This document shows positions 43,530 through 53,255 of a stretch of DNA of 58,290 nucleotides, in pieces. The notes under the pieces are model-generated. The model was not told where the DNA came from and made no database searches. It was given only the letters and a program-made list of their open reading frames with translations. A program made the translations under genes and the position numbers. The stretch comes from Verrucomicrobiota bacterium (GTDB taxonomy: Bacteria; Verrucomicrobiota; Kiritimatiellia; RFP12; UBA1067), in the NCBI GenBank assembly GCA_023269675.1, contig JAHFSX010000040.1, forward strand, positions 1 to 58,290, written 5' to 3'. The stretch's first letter is position 1, and every line of letters begins with the position of its first letter.

Positions 43530-44444
43530 TTACTTCGACACGGGCTTGTCGTCGGCCTTCAGGTCGCCGAGCGTGTACTGCAGGCCGTCGAGCATGTGGG
43601 TCAGGCGCGCCTTGTCCATGAACGCGCGCTTGTCGTGCGCGAACGAGGTGTAGAACACGCGGCCCGCGCCGAAGGAGCGGATCCAGCTCACGGCGAAATC
43701 CTTGTCGGCGCGCTTCTGCTTCTCGACGTTCGACTTGGCCGTGGTTTCGTCCGAGAGGTCGAGCGAGACCAGCACGTGCAGCTTGGAGCGGTCATAGAAA
43801 GGCGACTTCTGCTGGTAGATCTCGTCCCCGGCCTTGAAGCTCTTGCCTTCGAACGCCTTGGTCAGCGGGCTGGCCGGGTCATCCACCTTGAAGGCCCAGG
43901 TTCCGCCCGCGCCCCAGGGGTGGCCGTCGAACTGGCCGCCCACCATCTCGGCGGCTTCGGGCGCGTCGTAGAAGTTGTCCGCGCCGGCGTGGATCACGCA
44001 CAGGCCGCGTCCGGACTTGACGAACTCGATCAGGTTGGGCACGAGCGCGGGGTTCTCTTTGGTCTTCAGGCGCGTGGTGTTGTTCAGGACCACCGCGTCA
44101 TACTTGGACAGGTTGGCCTTGTCGGTCAGCGCCGCGTAGTCGGTCGTGAAGTCCGCCTGGAAGGCGCCGGTCTTGGCCGCGATCTCCAGCGCCTTGATGC
44201 CGTACACGATGCCGTCGCCGTGCACGAAGCCCTCGGTCTTGCTGAACACCAGCACCTTGCGGGCCTTGGCCGGCTTGGCCGTCAGCGCGCCGCCGACGAG
44301 CGTCTCCAGCTTCGCCGCATCCTCGGCGCTCACGACGGGCAACGGTTTAGGCGCCGCCGGCGCTTTGGGGGCCGGAGCCTGCGCGAAACCCGAAACCGCC
44401 GGAATCATCAGAGCGGCACACGCCGCCAGTACTGCACTCTTCAT
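43530..44444 (-). CDS. exported ThuA-domain protein
   Basis: A 304-residue protein with GGGAGAATCCC before ATG 44444 and signal peptide MKSAVLAACAALMIPAVSGF, followed by a Pro/Ala/Lys-rich linker. Residues 60-290 are a ThuA (trehalose-utilisation) domain with a class-I amidotransferase-like fold: KVLVFSKTEGFVHGDGI, YDAVVLNNTTRLK, GRGLCVIHAGADNFYDAPEA, GGQFDGHPWGAGG and GAGRVFYTSFAHD. ThuA proteins often sit with Gfo/Idh/MocA oxidoreductases in sugar catabolism, as here. The nucleophilic Cys of true amidotransferases is not evident. It lies 11 bases after the RND permease gene on the same strand. Confidence 0.87.
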   Translation of the reverse strand: MKSAVLAACAALMIPAVSGFAQAPAPKAPAAPKPLPVVSAEDAAKLETLVGGALTAKPAKARKVLVFSKTEGFVHGDGIVYGIKALEIAAKTGAFQADFTTDYAALTDKANLSKYDAVVLNNTTRLKTKENPALVPNLIEFVKSGRGLCVIHAGADNFYDAPEAAEMVGGQFDGHPWGAGGTWAFKVDDPASPLTKAFEGKSFKAGDEIYQQKSPFYDRSKLHVLVSLDLSDETTAKSNVEKQKRADKDFAVSWIRSFGAGRVFYTSFAHDKRAFMDKARLTHMLDGLQYTLGDLKADDKPVSK

Positions 44445-44454
44445 GGGATTCTCC

Positions 44455-47400
44455 CTACCTTTCTGTTGGCTTAAACCCGTCCGGCAACAGTCGGGTCCGT
44501 TTCCGCCGCACCTCGCGGTTGAACAGACTGTACAGCACCGGCACGAGAATCAGCGTTACAATCGTTGAAAATGTCAGGCCGCCGATCACCGTCACGCCCA
44601 TCGGCTTCCACGTCTCGGAGCCCTCGCCGCCCGCGAAAGCCAGGGGCATCATACCAAAGACCGTGGTGAGTGTGGTAATCAGAACGGGGCGCAGCCGCTG
44701 ACGCCCGCCGTGGCGGATCGCGTCGAACATGCTCTCGCCCCGCGCGCGCAGCGTGTTGATGTAGTCCACCAGCACGATGCCGTTGTTCACGCCCGTGCCC
44801 ACCAGCAGGATGATGCCGATGAAGCTGAACATGTTGAAGGTCATGCCGAAGCCCAGCAGGGCGAAGAGCACGCCGGAGAAGGCGAACGGCAGCGCGAGGA
44901 AGATCACGAAGGGGTCTTTGAACGACTCGAACTGCGCGGCCATCACCATGTAGACGAGCACGAGGCCCAGCAGGGCCAGCAGCATCAGGTCGGAGAAGGC
45001 CTCGGACTGCTCCTTGACCATGCCGCCGTAGGTGATGTGCGTGGACTCGGGCAGCACGATCCGCTTCTCGATCGCCGTCCGGATGCTCGCGGCCACGTCG
45101 CCGATGGAGCGGCCGAAGTAGTCCACCTCGACCTTGACCATGCGCTCCTGGTCTTTGCGCTCGATGTCGAGGGGCCCCAGGTCCTGGACCACCTCGGCGA
45201 TCGAGTCCACGCGCACGCGCTTGCCGTTGGGCAGCACGACCTCGGAGTCGAGGATGTCGGCGAGCTGGGCGCGCCGGCTCTCCTTCAGCCGCATGAAGAT
45301 CCAGTACTCGTTCTCGCCCTCGCGGAAATCGGAGGCCTCCTTGCCGTAGAAGAGCGTGCGCACGGTCTCGACCACGTCGGAGACGTTCAGCCCCAGCGTG
45401 GCGACCTTCAGCCGGTCGACCTTGACGATCAGCTCCGGCTTGCCGTCGTCCATGCTGACGCTCGCGTCCTTGGCCCCGGGCGTGCGGTCGCAGAGCGCCT
45501 TGATCTCGGCGGCCACGCGCCGCGTCGCGCCCAGGTCGTGGCCCATGATCTCGATGACGATCGGCTTGCCGCTGCCGCTCATGCGGCCCATGGTGCGGTT
45601 GACCGTGCTCATGGAGAGCTTGGAGACTTCCGGCCAGCCGCGCAGCGTGTCGAGCAGCCGCCGCCCGGCGTCGCGCGTGGCGAAGTCGCGCCTCTCCATG
45701 GAGATGAATTTGAAATCCACGCTGCCCATGTGCGAGCCTTGCTTGCCCGAGCCGAACTTGGAGTCGCCGCAGCGCCAGCGGGAATTCAGGACGGCCTGTT
45801 CGCCGAACAGCTTCACTCCCAGCTTGCGGACCTCCTCGCACACGCGGCCGGTTTCCTCCACGCGCGTGCCCAGCGCGAGCTCGAACGAGACCGACAGGTC
45901 GCCCGAATCGGTCTCCGGCGAGAACTCCGAGCCGATCAGCGGGAAAAGCGCGAGCGAGAAACAGAAGACCGCGAAGGCCAGCACGCACACCAGCCCCCGG
46001 CACTTCAGCGCGCTGCCCAGCAGACGCTCGTAGCCGGCCTCCACCCGCTGTAACGTCCGCTCGCCGAAGCGGTAGAGCGCCCGCCCGAGCGGGCCGCCGC
46101 CGACCGCATCGCGGTCCTCACGCAGCAGGGTCGAGGCCATCATGGGCGTCAGCATCAGCGAGCAGAGCAGGCTGGCGAGGAGCGTCACCGTGATGATCCC
46201 GCCCAGCTGCCCGAAGTAGATGCCCGTCAGGCCCTTCACGAAAATCAGCGGCACGAACACCGCCACGGTCGTGAGCGTGCTCGCGGAGATGGCCAGGCCG
46301 ACCTCGCCCGCCGCGTACATCGACGCCTCGCGCAGCTTCACGCCGCGCCGCGTGTAGCTGTCGATGTTCTCGAGCACCACCACGGCGTTGTCCACCACCA
46401 TGCCGATGGCCACCGAGAGCGCCGAAAGCGAGATGATGTTGACCGTCCAGCCCTTCAGGTACATGAAGACGAAGGCGATGATCAGCGAGAACGGGATGGT
46501 CAGCACGATCACCAGCGACGCGCGGATCGTGCGCAGGAACACGAAGGTGGTCAGCGTCACGAAGATGCCGCCCCAGAAGAGGGTGCCGGTCACGTTGCTG
46601 ATGGAGAGCTTGATGAAGTCGCTCGTGTCGGTCAGCTTGACCATCTTGACGTCTTGCGGCAGGCGCTTCTGGTACGCCTTCACCGTCTCGCGCACCGCCT
46701 CGCATACCTTCACCGTGTTCGCGCCGGAGCGCTTCTGAACCATGAAGATCACACAGGGATGGCCGTCCGAGCCCGACAGGCGCGTCGGCTCCTCGAACCC
46801 GTCGGTGACGGTGGCCACATCGCGCAGGTAGATCGCGCCGCCGGCCACGTTGCGCTTGAGGACGATGTCGCGGGCCTCTTCCGGGTCCTCGTATTCGCCC
46901 GGCACGCGCACGGTGTAGTCGATGAGCCCGTTCTTGATGTTGCCCGCCGGCAGCGTGAGGTTCTCGCGCGCGATGGTCTGCTCGATCTGCGCCAGCGTCA
47001 GCCCGTAGCCGGCCAGCTTCACCGGATCGATGTCGATGTTGATCTGCCGGTGCAGCCCGCCGAAAACCTGCACCGCGCCGACGCCGGGGATCCGCTTGAG
47101 CTCGTCGCCCACGTCGTCGTCCACGAGGTCGAACAGCTTCTCCCAGGACTCCTCGGCGCTCACGGCGTAATAGATCACGGGGATGGACGAGCTGTTGAAC
47201 TTGTAGACGACGGGCTCCTCGATGTCGTCCGGCAGGGTGCGCCGCGCCATGCCGAGGTAGTCGCGGATGTCGTTGGCGGCCTCCTCCAGATCCGTGCCCC
47301 AGTCGAACATGCAGGTGACGACCGAGATGCCCTCGCGCGTGCGGCTGGTGATCTCGTCCAGGTTGTTCACGATGCTGAGCTGGTTCTCGATCACGCGCGT

Positions 47401-47589
47401 CACGCGCCCCTCGACGTCCTCGACGCTGGCCCCCGGCCACAGCGTGATCACCGTGATCGAGGGCGTCTCGACCTCGGGAAAGAGGTCCACCGGGATCTTG
47501 AACAGGGACACCACGCCCAGCACGAGGATGGCGAAGAAGACCATCAGCGTGAAGATCGGGCGCTTGACTCCGAGTTCGGGCAATCGCAT
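44455..47589 (-). CDS. RND efflux permease, HAE1/AcrB type
   Basis: A 1044-residue inner-membrane transporter of the standard length, starting at ATG 47589 two bases after the adaptor stop. It shows the RND plan: TM1 (RPIFTLMVFFAILVLGVVSL), porter loops (PGASVEDVEGRVTRVIENQL), TM4 with the proton-relay Asp in IGMVVDNAVVVLENID, a second porter domain and TM12 near GSETWKPMGVTVIGGLTFST. The C-terminus ends in a basic cytoplasmic tail (RREVRRKRTRLLPDGFKPTER is its start region). The sequence suggests a drug/lipid exporter (HAE1) rather than a metal pump, as the CusA methionine pattern is not visible. Confidence 0.95.
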   Translation of the reverse strand: MRLPELGVKRPIFTLMVFFAILVLGVVSLFKIPVDLFPEVETPSITVITLWPGASVEDVEGRVTRVIENQLSIVNNLDEITSRTREGISVVTCMFDWGTDLEEAANDIRDYLGMARRTLPDDIEEPVVYKFNSSSIPVIYYAVSAEESWEKLFDLVDDDVGDELKRIPGVGAVQVFGGLHRQINIDIDPVKLAGYGLTLAQIEQTIARENLTLPAGNIKNGLIDYTVRVPGEYEDPEEARDIVLKRNVAGGAIYLRDVATVTDGFEEPTRLSGSDGHPCVIFMVQKRSGANTVKVCEAVRETVKAYQKRLPQDVKMVKLTDTSDFIKLSISNVTGTLFWGGIFVTLTTFVFLRTIRASLVIVLTIPFSLIIAFVFMYLKGWTVNIISLSALSVAIGMVVDNAVVVLENIDSYTRRGVKLREASMYAAGEVGLAISASTLTTVAVFVPLIFVKGLTGIYFGQLGGIITVTLLASLLCSLMLTPMMASTLLREDRDAVGGGPLGRALYRFGERTLQRVEAGYERLLGSALKCRGLVCVLAFAVFCFSLALFPLIGSEFSPETDSGDLSVSFELALGTRVEETGRVCEEVRKLGVKLFGEQAVLNSRWRCGDSKFGSGKQGSHMGSVDFKFISMERRDFATRDAGRRLLDTLRGWPEVSKLSMSTVNRTMGRMSGSGKPIVIEIMGHDLGATRRVAAEIKALCDRTPGAKDASVSMDDGKPELIVKVDRLKVATLGLNVSDVVETVRTLFYGKEASDFREGENEYWIFMRLKESRRAQLADILDSEVVLPNGKRVRVDSIAEVVQDLGPLDIERKDQERMVKVEVDYFGRSIGDVAASIRTAIEKRIVLPESTHITYGGMVKEQSEAFSDLMLLALLGLVLVYMVMAAQFESFKDPFVIFLALPFAFSGVLFALLGFGMTFNMFSFIGIILLVGTGVNNGIVLVDYINTLRARGESMFDAIRHGGRQRLRPVLITTLTTVFGMMPLAFAGGEGSETWKPMGVTVIGGLTFSTIVTLILVPVLYSLFNREVRRKRTRLLPDGFKPTER

Positions 47590-47591
47590 GG

Positions 47592-48794
47592 CTATTTCCC
47601 CTGCCGGCCGGGCTCGTCCGCCAGCCGCACCGGCTGGCCGTCCGTCAAGCGGTGCTGACCGGCGACGACGACCTGCTCGCCCGCCCGCAGTCCCGCGACG
47701 ATCTCGAAGCGGTTGCCGTCGCGCACCCCGACCTGCAGCGCGCGGGTCTCGGCTTTGCCGTCCTTGACCACGAACGCCAGGAAGCGGTCGCCGCGCCGCA
47801 GCACCACGTCCACCGGCAGGACCACGACGTCGCGCCGCACCTCCAGCACGATGCGGCCCTCGGCGTACAGCCCGGGGCGCAGAACCCAGGAGCCGGCCGC
47901 GTCCGTCTCGTTGGCGAGCCGCACCTCCACGGTGGCGGTGCGCGTGACCGGGTCGACCGCCGGATAGACCCGCACGATCACGCCGGAGAAGGTCCGCTCC
48001 GGGGCCACGTCCGAAACCACGCTGACGGTCGTCTGCCCCGCCACCAGGTGCCGCAGGTAGGGCCCGGGGATCGCCACCAGGAATTTCAGCTCCTCCATCG
48101 GCATGATCTGCACGACTTTGGTCAGGTCGCTGACCATCGCGCCGGGGTCGACATACTTGGCGCTCACCACCCCGTCCATCGGCGCGTGCAGGAAGGCCTC
48201 GGTGAGGTTCACGTCGGTCACCTCGATCGCCGCGCGCGCCTGAACGAGCTTCGCCTCGGCCTGCGCCACTTCCGTCACAGCCTGCTCGTGCGCGGTCTCC
48301 GCGAGGTCGCGCTGCTGCTCGGTGGTCGACCCTTCGGCAAACAGCTTGCCCATGCGGTTCTTCTCGCGCAGCCGGTCCTTCAGAACCACCTTCGCGGTAT
48401 CGATCGCCGCGCGCGCGGTTTCGACCGCCGCCTTGGCCTGCGCCAGTTGCGCGGCGAGGTCGCGGTGGTCGATCACCGCGATGACCTGCCGGTTGGTGAC
48501 CTTGGTCCCCTCCAGCACAGGCGTCCCGTCCTCCAGCGCCAGCGACTCCAGCCGCCCGGCGATCTTGGGCATCACATCCACGACCCGCGTGGCCTCCAGC
48601 GCGCCCGTCAGCTTGATGGCGTTGGTCACGCAGCCGGTGCCGACCATCTCCGTGCGCACCGGTATCGCCTGCCGGCCCTTGTCCTCCAGCGGCGGCGTGG
48701 CGCGCTTATCCGCGTACCGATACCCGTACCAGGCGGCAGCGGCAACCGCCGCCACCGCGAGCAGGTATGCGAACCCTTTCAAAATGGCCTTCAT
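47592..48794 (-). CDS. RND efflux periplasmic adaptor (membrane-fusion protein)
   Basis: A 400-residue protein with an N-terminal signal/anchor (MKAILKGFAYLLAVAAVAAA), two lipoyl half-motifs (VMPKIAGRLESLALEDGTPV and AFLHAPMDGVVSAKYVDPGA) flanking a long helical hairpin rich in Ala/Glu/Gln (AQAKAAVETARAAIDTAKVV), then the beta-barrel and membrane-proximal domains. It begins with an ATGA overlap of the TolC-like stop and ends two bases before the permease, so the three genes form one translationally linked operon. Confidence 0.94.
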   Translation of the reverse strand: MKAILKGFAYLLAVAAVAAAAWYGYRYADKRATPPLEDKGRQAIPVRTEMVGTGCVTNAIKLTGALEATRVVDVMPKIAGRLESLALEDGTPVLEGTKVTNRQVIAVIDHRDLAAQLAQAKAAVETARAAIDTAKVVLKDRLREKNRMGKLFAEGSTTEQQRDLAETAHEQAVTEVAQAEAKLVQARAAIEVTDVNLTEAFLHAPMDGVVSAKYVDPGAMVSDLTKVVQIMPMEELKFLVAIPGPYLRHLVAGQTTVSVVSDVAPERTFSGVIVRVYPAVDPVTRTATVEVRLANETDAAGSWVLRPGLYAEGRIVLEVRRDVVVLPVDVVLRRGDRFLAFVVKDGKAETRALQVGVRDGNRFEIVAGLRAGEQVVVAGQHRLTDGQPVRLADEPGRQGK

Positions 48795-50152
48795 TTCTCC
48801 TCCAGCTCCTTGCCCAAAAGCCCCATCGCCTTGTCCAGCGACAGCCGGCCCTGGCAGTGGTCGAACAGCGCCTTGTAATGGTTGCCGCGCGCCTCGGTGA
48901 GCGCGGAGCGCGCGTCCACAATCTCCACCTCGGTGTTGACGCCCTCGCGGTAACCGGTCATCGCCAGCCGCAGCCCCTCTTCCGCATGCTGCAGGCTGAG
49001 CCGCTGCGACTCCACATACTCCTCCGCGATCTTGAGGTTCAGGAGCGCCTGCTGCACGTCCAGAAACACGTCCTCCTCGACACTCTTCAACTCGATCTCG
49101 CGCTGCTTCAGCCGCGCCTTGGCCGCGATCAGCTCGCCCTCGCGGCCGAGGCCGTCGAACAGCGCCCAGTTCAGCTCAAGCGCCGCACGCTGGGAGCCGT
49201 CCCAGCTTTTCTCGCCCTCGCGCGGATGGTCGGAGCCGGCGCCCAGCGCCAGATCGACCTCGGGCAGGTAGGTGCTGCGGATCGCCCGCACCTGCTCGCG
49301 CTGCAGGCGGATGTTCAGTTCGGCCATGTAGAGGTCGGGGCGGTTCTTGTAGGCCACCTGGATGGCCTTCTCCAGGTCCATCTCCACGGGCACGTGTTTC
49401 AGCTGATCCGACAGATGGATCGGCGCGTCGGTGGCCGTCCCCAGCGCGCGCAGGAGGCTGGTCTTGGCCAGCAGCAGATTGTTCTCCTGCCGGATCAGCT
49501 CCGCGCGGAAGTTGGCCACGTCCACCTGCGCCCGCAGCTCGTCGTACTTGGAGGCCACGCCGTTGACGCGCTTGACGCGCACGTCGTTGAGGTGCGCCTC
49601 CGCCGAAGTCACGGCATCGCGGTTGACCTGACACAGGCTTTCCGCCAGCAACGCCGCATAATAGTCCAGCGTCACCAGGTGGATCACCTTCTGGACCGTG
49701 TCGCGCACGCTCTCGTCCGACCAGAAGGCGTAGAGTTTCGCGGCCCGCATGCCGGCCGTCGCGCCGCCTCCCCTGAAAATCGGCTGCCGCAGGACGATCT
49801 GCGCGCTGTCGCGGTCGCTGGAGCCGTAGTCGGAGGCGGCCGCGACATCCACGCGCGGCAGCGCGAGCTGGTAGGCGGACACCACCTGCCCGCGCGCGAC
49901 CTCGCGCTCCTGGATCTTGGCCTGCAGCGACTTGTTGTAGAGCAGCGCGATGCGGACGGACTCGTCCAGCGTCAGATTTTCGGAGGGGATGGGGATGTCG
50001 CCGCTCTCGCGGACGCGCAGCCAAGACTCGTACGCCTGATCGCGCGTCTGCCGCAAATCGTCGTACAGCACGCCGCGCGAAAGGCACCCCGCCAGCAGCG
50101 TCAGCGCCAGCAGAACCGCCCCCGCGCGTCCCCATAAGCCCAGCATTATCAT
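48791..50152 (-). CDS. TolC-family outer-membrane efflux lipoprotein
   Basis: A 453-residue protein; ATG 50152 follows GGAGGGG and starts the signal MIMLGLWGRAGAVLLALTLL ending in lipobox LAGC, so it is lipid-anchored. The rest is two structural repeats of long helices with amphipathic strands (LTLDESVRIALLYNKSLQAK, SYQLALPRVDVAAASDYGSS, LEKAIQVAYKNRPDLYMAEL, LNLKIAEEYVESQRLSLQHA), typical of TolC/OprM. It is the first gene of the tripartite efflux operon, and a hairpin-bounded repeat lies 112 bases upstream. Confidence 0.92.
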   Translation of the reverse strand: MIMLGLWGRAGAVLLALTLLAGCLSRGVLYDDLRQTRDQAYESWLRVRESGDIPIPSENLTLDESVRIALLYNKSLQAKIQEREVARGQVVSAYQLALPRVDVAAASDYGSSDRDSAQIVLRQPIFRGGGATAGMRAAKLYAFWSDESVRDTVQKVIHLVTLDYYAALLAESLCQVNRDAVTSAEAHLNDVRVKRVNGVASKYDELRAQVDVANFRAELIRQENNLLLAKTSLLRALGTATDAPIHLSDQLKHVPVEMDLEKAIQVAYKNRPDLYMAELNIRLQREQVRAIRSTYLPEVDLALGAGSDHPREGEKSWDGSQRAALELNWALFDGLGREGELIAAKARLKQREIELKSVEEDVFLDVQQALLNLKIAEEYVESQRLSLQHAEEGLRLAMTGYREGVNTEVEIVDARSALTEARGNHYKALFDHCQGRLSLDKAMGLLGKELEEK

Positions 50153-50263
50153 ATCCCGCGCCCGCCCCTCCACACCGTTTCCCCAAACGTTATTAAAGAG
50201 AGCGGTATCTTACATCCGCCCCCTGTCCGCTGTATACCAAAAATGCGGACGGGCGGCCAGAGC

Positions 50264-50522
50264 GGGTGCGATTCAACTTTGTTGAATCCACACCCGAAGG
50301 AGGCGTTAGGAGTTAGGAGTTGCAATGCCCTGAAAGTGAACGCGTTCGCGCGATGCACGAGAGTCCGTGTCTTCAAAATGGAGTCACGCGTATGGCTCCA
50401 ATTAACGGTTCTTCGCGGAAGCGTTCCTCCTTGTCTTACGCCCTGTTCTCAAGGCTTTGTGCGCTTCCAACTCCTAAATCCTCCTGGGTGCGACTCAGTT
50501 CCAACGAAACTGAATCGCACCC
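50264..50522 (-). repeat. hairpin-bounded long repeat, copy A
   Basis: A 259-bp element. The plus-strand left end is a hairpin (GGGTGCGATTCAAC-TTT-GTTGAATCCACACCC), the right end another (GGGTGCGACTCAGTTCC then GAAACTGAATCGCACCC). Just inside them, AGGAGGCGTTAGGAGTTAGG and its approximate complement CCAACTCCTAAATCCTCC make a second set of arms. It lies between the PL11 stop and the TolC-like start, and aligns over its whole length with copies B and C. Confidence 0.85.
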
Positions 50523-50634
50523 GGCCAGAGCCGACACAACATGCCCGAGGGTCCGCATGTTGCACCGGCGTTAGCCGGCCCAGAGCACCCGCCGACGCCG
50601 CATTATGGACCGGCACTGAAGATGCGCACGCCGG

Positions 50635-53127
50635 TCACAGCCCGAGCGGCACGCGGCCGCACAGGGTCTCGCCGCCCTCCCGGACCAGCACCGCGTTGAT
50701 CGGCTCGCCGCGTGCGGCTGAACCTTCGAAGGCTACTTTCTCGGCCACGCGTTCGCCCGGCTTGAGATCGACCGCCAGCGCGGTTTTCGCGAGCTTCACG
50801 CCCTTGGGGGCCGTCAGCGTCAACGCGCCCTTCACCCCCTGGCCCATAGGCGCGACAACGACCACGCGGCAGACGTTCTTCTTGCCCTCTTTCTGAACTG
50901 TCAGATTCAGGTTGGGCGCGATCGCTTCGGGCACATAGGAAAGGATCGGCACCTGAAAGTAGCCCATCGCGTTCATGGCCGTGCGCTGCCGGTACGCCAC
51001 GTCCTGCATCAGGCAGACCCGGCGGTCCATGGCCGGCACCGGCGTGGTGTAGACCCGCAGCTCACCTTTGACCGTGGTGAGCACCTCTTCGCGCCAGTCG
51101 CCAATCACGTCGGCCACGAGCACCACGGCCCCTTCGAGCCTCTCGCTCACCACGCCGCCCTCGTAGTCCGACATCTGGCCGCGCGCGATCTCGCGCTGCA
51201 GATCCGCGTCCCACCACGCGCTCGGCACGCCGAAGCTGAAATCCACCGCCTTGCCGGACTTCAGCACCTTGCCGTCGCTCGCCAGAAGCCAGCGGTGCTC
51301 GGTCACCTTGTGGTCGTCCGCGTCCGCGCCGTAGATTTCGAGCCCCGGCTGCAGCGGATCGATATCCGTGCACATGCCGCAGCTGTGAACGTGCACCGTG
51401 GGCTCGCCGAGCTGCCACAGGAATTGACCCGTCACCGGATCGAGCAGATGGATGCCGCCCTCTTTGCGCTGCCGCGTCTCGACGATGTACGCGAGCTCCA
51501 TGCCGGGGCGCCGCGGATCGATGTCACCGTAATAGTGCGCGTCGGGATGGCCCTTGCCGGTGGTCCACAGCACGGAGCCGTCGTCGTCCAGCGCCAGGGA
51601 CCCCAAGATCACCTCGTCGCGCCCGTCGTTGTCGACGTCCACGCATTGGCAGCTGTGGGCGCCCTGGCCCCGGAAATTCCCGGCCATGCCCTCGTTGGTG
51701 AAGGACCACAGCCGCTCCAGCCGTCCCTCCTTGAGCTGCCACGCCTCCGCCAGCATCAGGCTGTATGTGCCGCGCAGCGTCACCAGGCACGGCGTCTTGC
51801 CGTCCAGGTAGGCCACCGCGAGCTGGTTGCGCGAGGACAGGTTGTACTCGGCAAAGGCCTCGCGCGGCGGCCACGGCGCGCGCGCGATCTCGCGCCCGGT
51901 CAGCCCGTCGAACACCGCCACCCACTCCGGCCCCTTCTCCGCCCGCCCCTCCGGCCCGCGCAGGTCCTCCTCCGGGCCGATCTTGGCCGCCACCTCGGCG
52001 CGCCCGTCGCCGTTCAGGTCGCAGACGACCATGGGCGAGTACCACATGCCGCGCTCGATGTTCCAGCCGAGGTCCTTGATCCAGAGCAGCGTGCCGTCCG
52101 ACTTGCGGGCCTCGATCTTGAATGTGTCCGGCGACTTGTACCAGTACTTGACCCACGGATCGACGTTGTCGCCCGGCTGTTTGATCACATAGTCGTACAC
52201 GCCGTCGCCGTCCAGATCGCCGATGCCCACCTTCTGCGCGGTCGCGTTAGTGGTGGCCAGCGGGATGCGGATATACGGCGTCTTGCGCTTCTCGGGGTCG
52301 GCCTTGACCGTCTGCGACGCGCCGCGGAACCCTTCCGCCGGCGCCACCGTGTACGACGCCGCGGCGTCATACGCGTTCGTATCCACCCAGTCCGTGGTCT
52401 GCGTCAAGGGCGCGGCGTTGAGACGCACGCGCTGGCCGTCCCGCGTTTTGAACACGTCGAACGCGGCCTCCGCCGGATCGTCCCTCAGCAGCCGCCAACT
52501 CACGTACACGCCGTCCCCGACGCGCGACGCCACGGCGCCGCGGCCCATGGGCTCGAGCGGCCGCGCCTGCGCCCAGCCGCTGACCTTGGGCCCCTTGACC
52601 GGCGCGGGCGGCGTGCCCGGCGCGACCTGCACGTCGTCCACCCAGAAATCGGTCTGCCCGCCGCCCACGATGCGGATAAAGGCCTGGTCCACGCCTTCCG
52701 GCACCGTGAAGTAAGCGTCGCACGCCTGCCATCCGTCACCCCGCACCAGCGTGGACTCCCCGATGGCCCAGTCGACCAGCTTGCCGCGGCCGTACCCCAC
52801 CACGTTCACGACCCCGGCCTTGGCCTCGCCGTTGCGCTTCATCCAACACGTGATCTTGTAAGCGTCGCCCGGCTTGACCGGCGTGCGCCGCGCATTGGCC
52901 AGCGCCCAGTCCTTCGCGCCCGTGTGCACGATGCGCAGACCGCGCTCACCCGCGTGGCGCTCCGTCGAAACCTCGATGCGCCCCTTGTCCTTCTCGCGCG
53001 TCCACAACCCCCAGTCCGCGACGCCCGGCTTATCCGTCAGCATCTCGAACCCCGGATTCGCGACCAGTTCCGCCGCCTGAGCGCCGAACGCGCCCAGTCC
53101 TACCGCCAGCAGCATGCTTCTCATCAT
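50635..53127 (-). CDS. PL11 rhamnogalacturonan lyase, exported
   Basis: An 830-residue protein started at ATG 53127 (GGGGGA eight bases upstream; an adjacent ATG follows), with signal MMRSMLLAVGLGAFGAQA. Residues 20-150 are a carbohydrate-binding-like beta-sandwich (ELVANPGFEMLTDKPG, FWVDDVQVAPG). Residues 170-740 are the eight-bladed propeller of PL11/YesW-type lyases: YVSWRLLRDDPAEAAFDVFK at the start, calcium-binding loops GIGDLDGDGVYDYVIKQ, VVCDLNGDGRAEVAAK, CVDVDNDGRDEVILGSLA and CTDIDPLQPGLEIYGA, and the closing RTAMNAMGYFQVPILSY. A C-terminal beta domain ends the chain. It cleaves the rhamnogalacturonan-I backbone of pectin. Hairpin repeats lie on both sides. Confidence 0.93.
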   Translation of the reverse strand: MMRSMLLAVGLGAFGAQAAELVANPGFEMLTDKPGVADWGLWTREKDKGRIEVSTERHAGERGLRIVHTGAKDWALANARRTPVKPGDAYKITCWMKRNGEAKAGVVNVVGYGRGKLVDWAIGESTLVRGDGWQACDAYFTVPEGVDQAFIRIVGGGQTDFWVDDVQVAPGTPPAPVKGPKVSGWAQARPLEPMGRGAVASRVGDGVYVSWRLLRDDPAEAAFDVFKTRDGQRVRLNAAPLTQTTDWVDTNAYDAAASYTVAPAEGFRGASQTVKADPEKRKTPYIRIPLATTNATAQKVGIGDLDGDGVYDYVIKQPGDNVDPWVKYWYKSPDTFKIEARKSDGTLLWIKDLGWNIERGMWYSPMVVCDLNGDGRAEVAAKIGPEEDLRGPEGRAEKGPEWVAVFDGLTGREIARAPWPPREAFAEYNLSSRNQLAVAYLDGKTPCLVTLRGTYSLMLAEAWQLKEGRLERLWSFTNEGMAGNFRGQGAHSCQCVDVDNDGRDEVILGSLALDDDGSVLWTTGKGHPDAHYYGDIDPRRPGMELAYIVETRQRKEGGIHLLDPVTGQFLWQLGEPTVHVHSCGMCTDIDPLQPGLEIYGADADDHKVTEHRWLLASDGKVLKSGKAVDFSFGVPSAWWDADLQREIARGQMSDYEGGVVSERLEGAVVLVADVIGDWREEVLTTVKGELRVYTTPVPAMDRRVCLMQDVAYRQRTAMNAMGYFQVPILSYVPEAIAPNLNLTVQKEGKKNVCRVVVVAPMGQGVKGALTLTAPKGVKLAKTALAVDLKPGERVAEKVAFEGSAARGEPINAVLVREGGETLCGRVPLGL

Positions 53128-53255
53128 TGTGTATTCCCCCTGCCCGGCTCCGGATGATCCCCCCCAAACGGCACTCACCGGAAGCCGTGAACGCGTGTAT
53201 CGTAGGGGTGCGCCGCGGGGTTTGTCAATGGCGATGCGGCCGGAACCCGCGGGGC

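Noticed and set aside
50320..50574. Plus-strand 84-residue frame in hairpin repeat copy A as a gene
   Set aside because: It is broken by a stop in copy B, has no normal start in any copy, and is better explained by the repeat itself; kept only as a finding.
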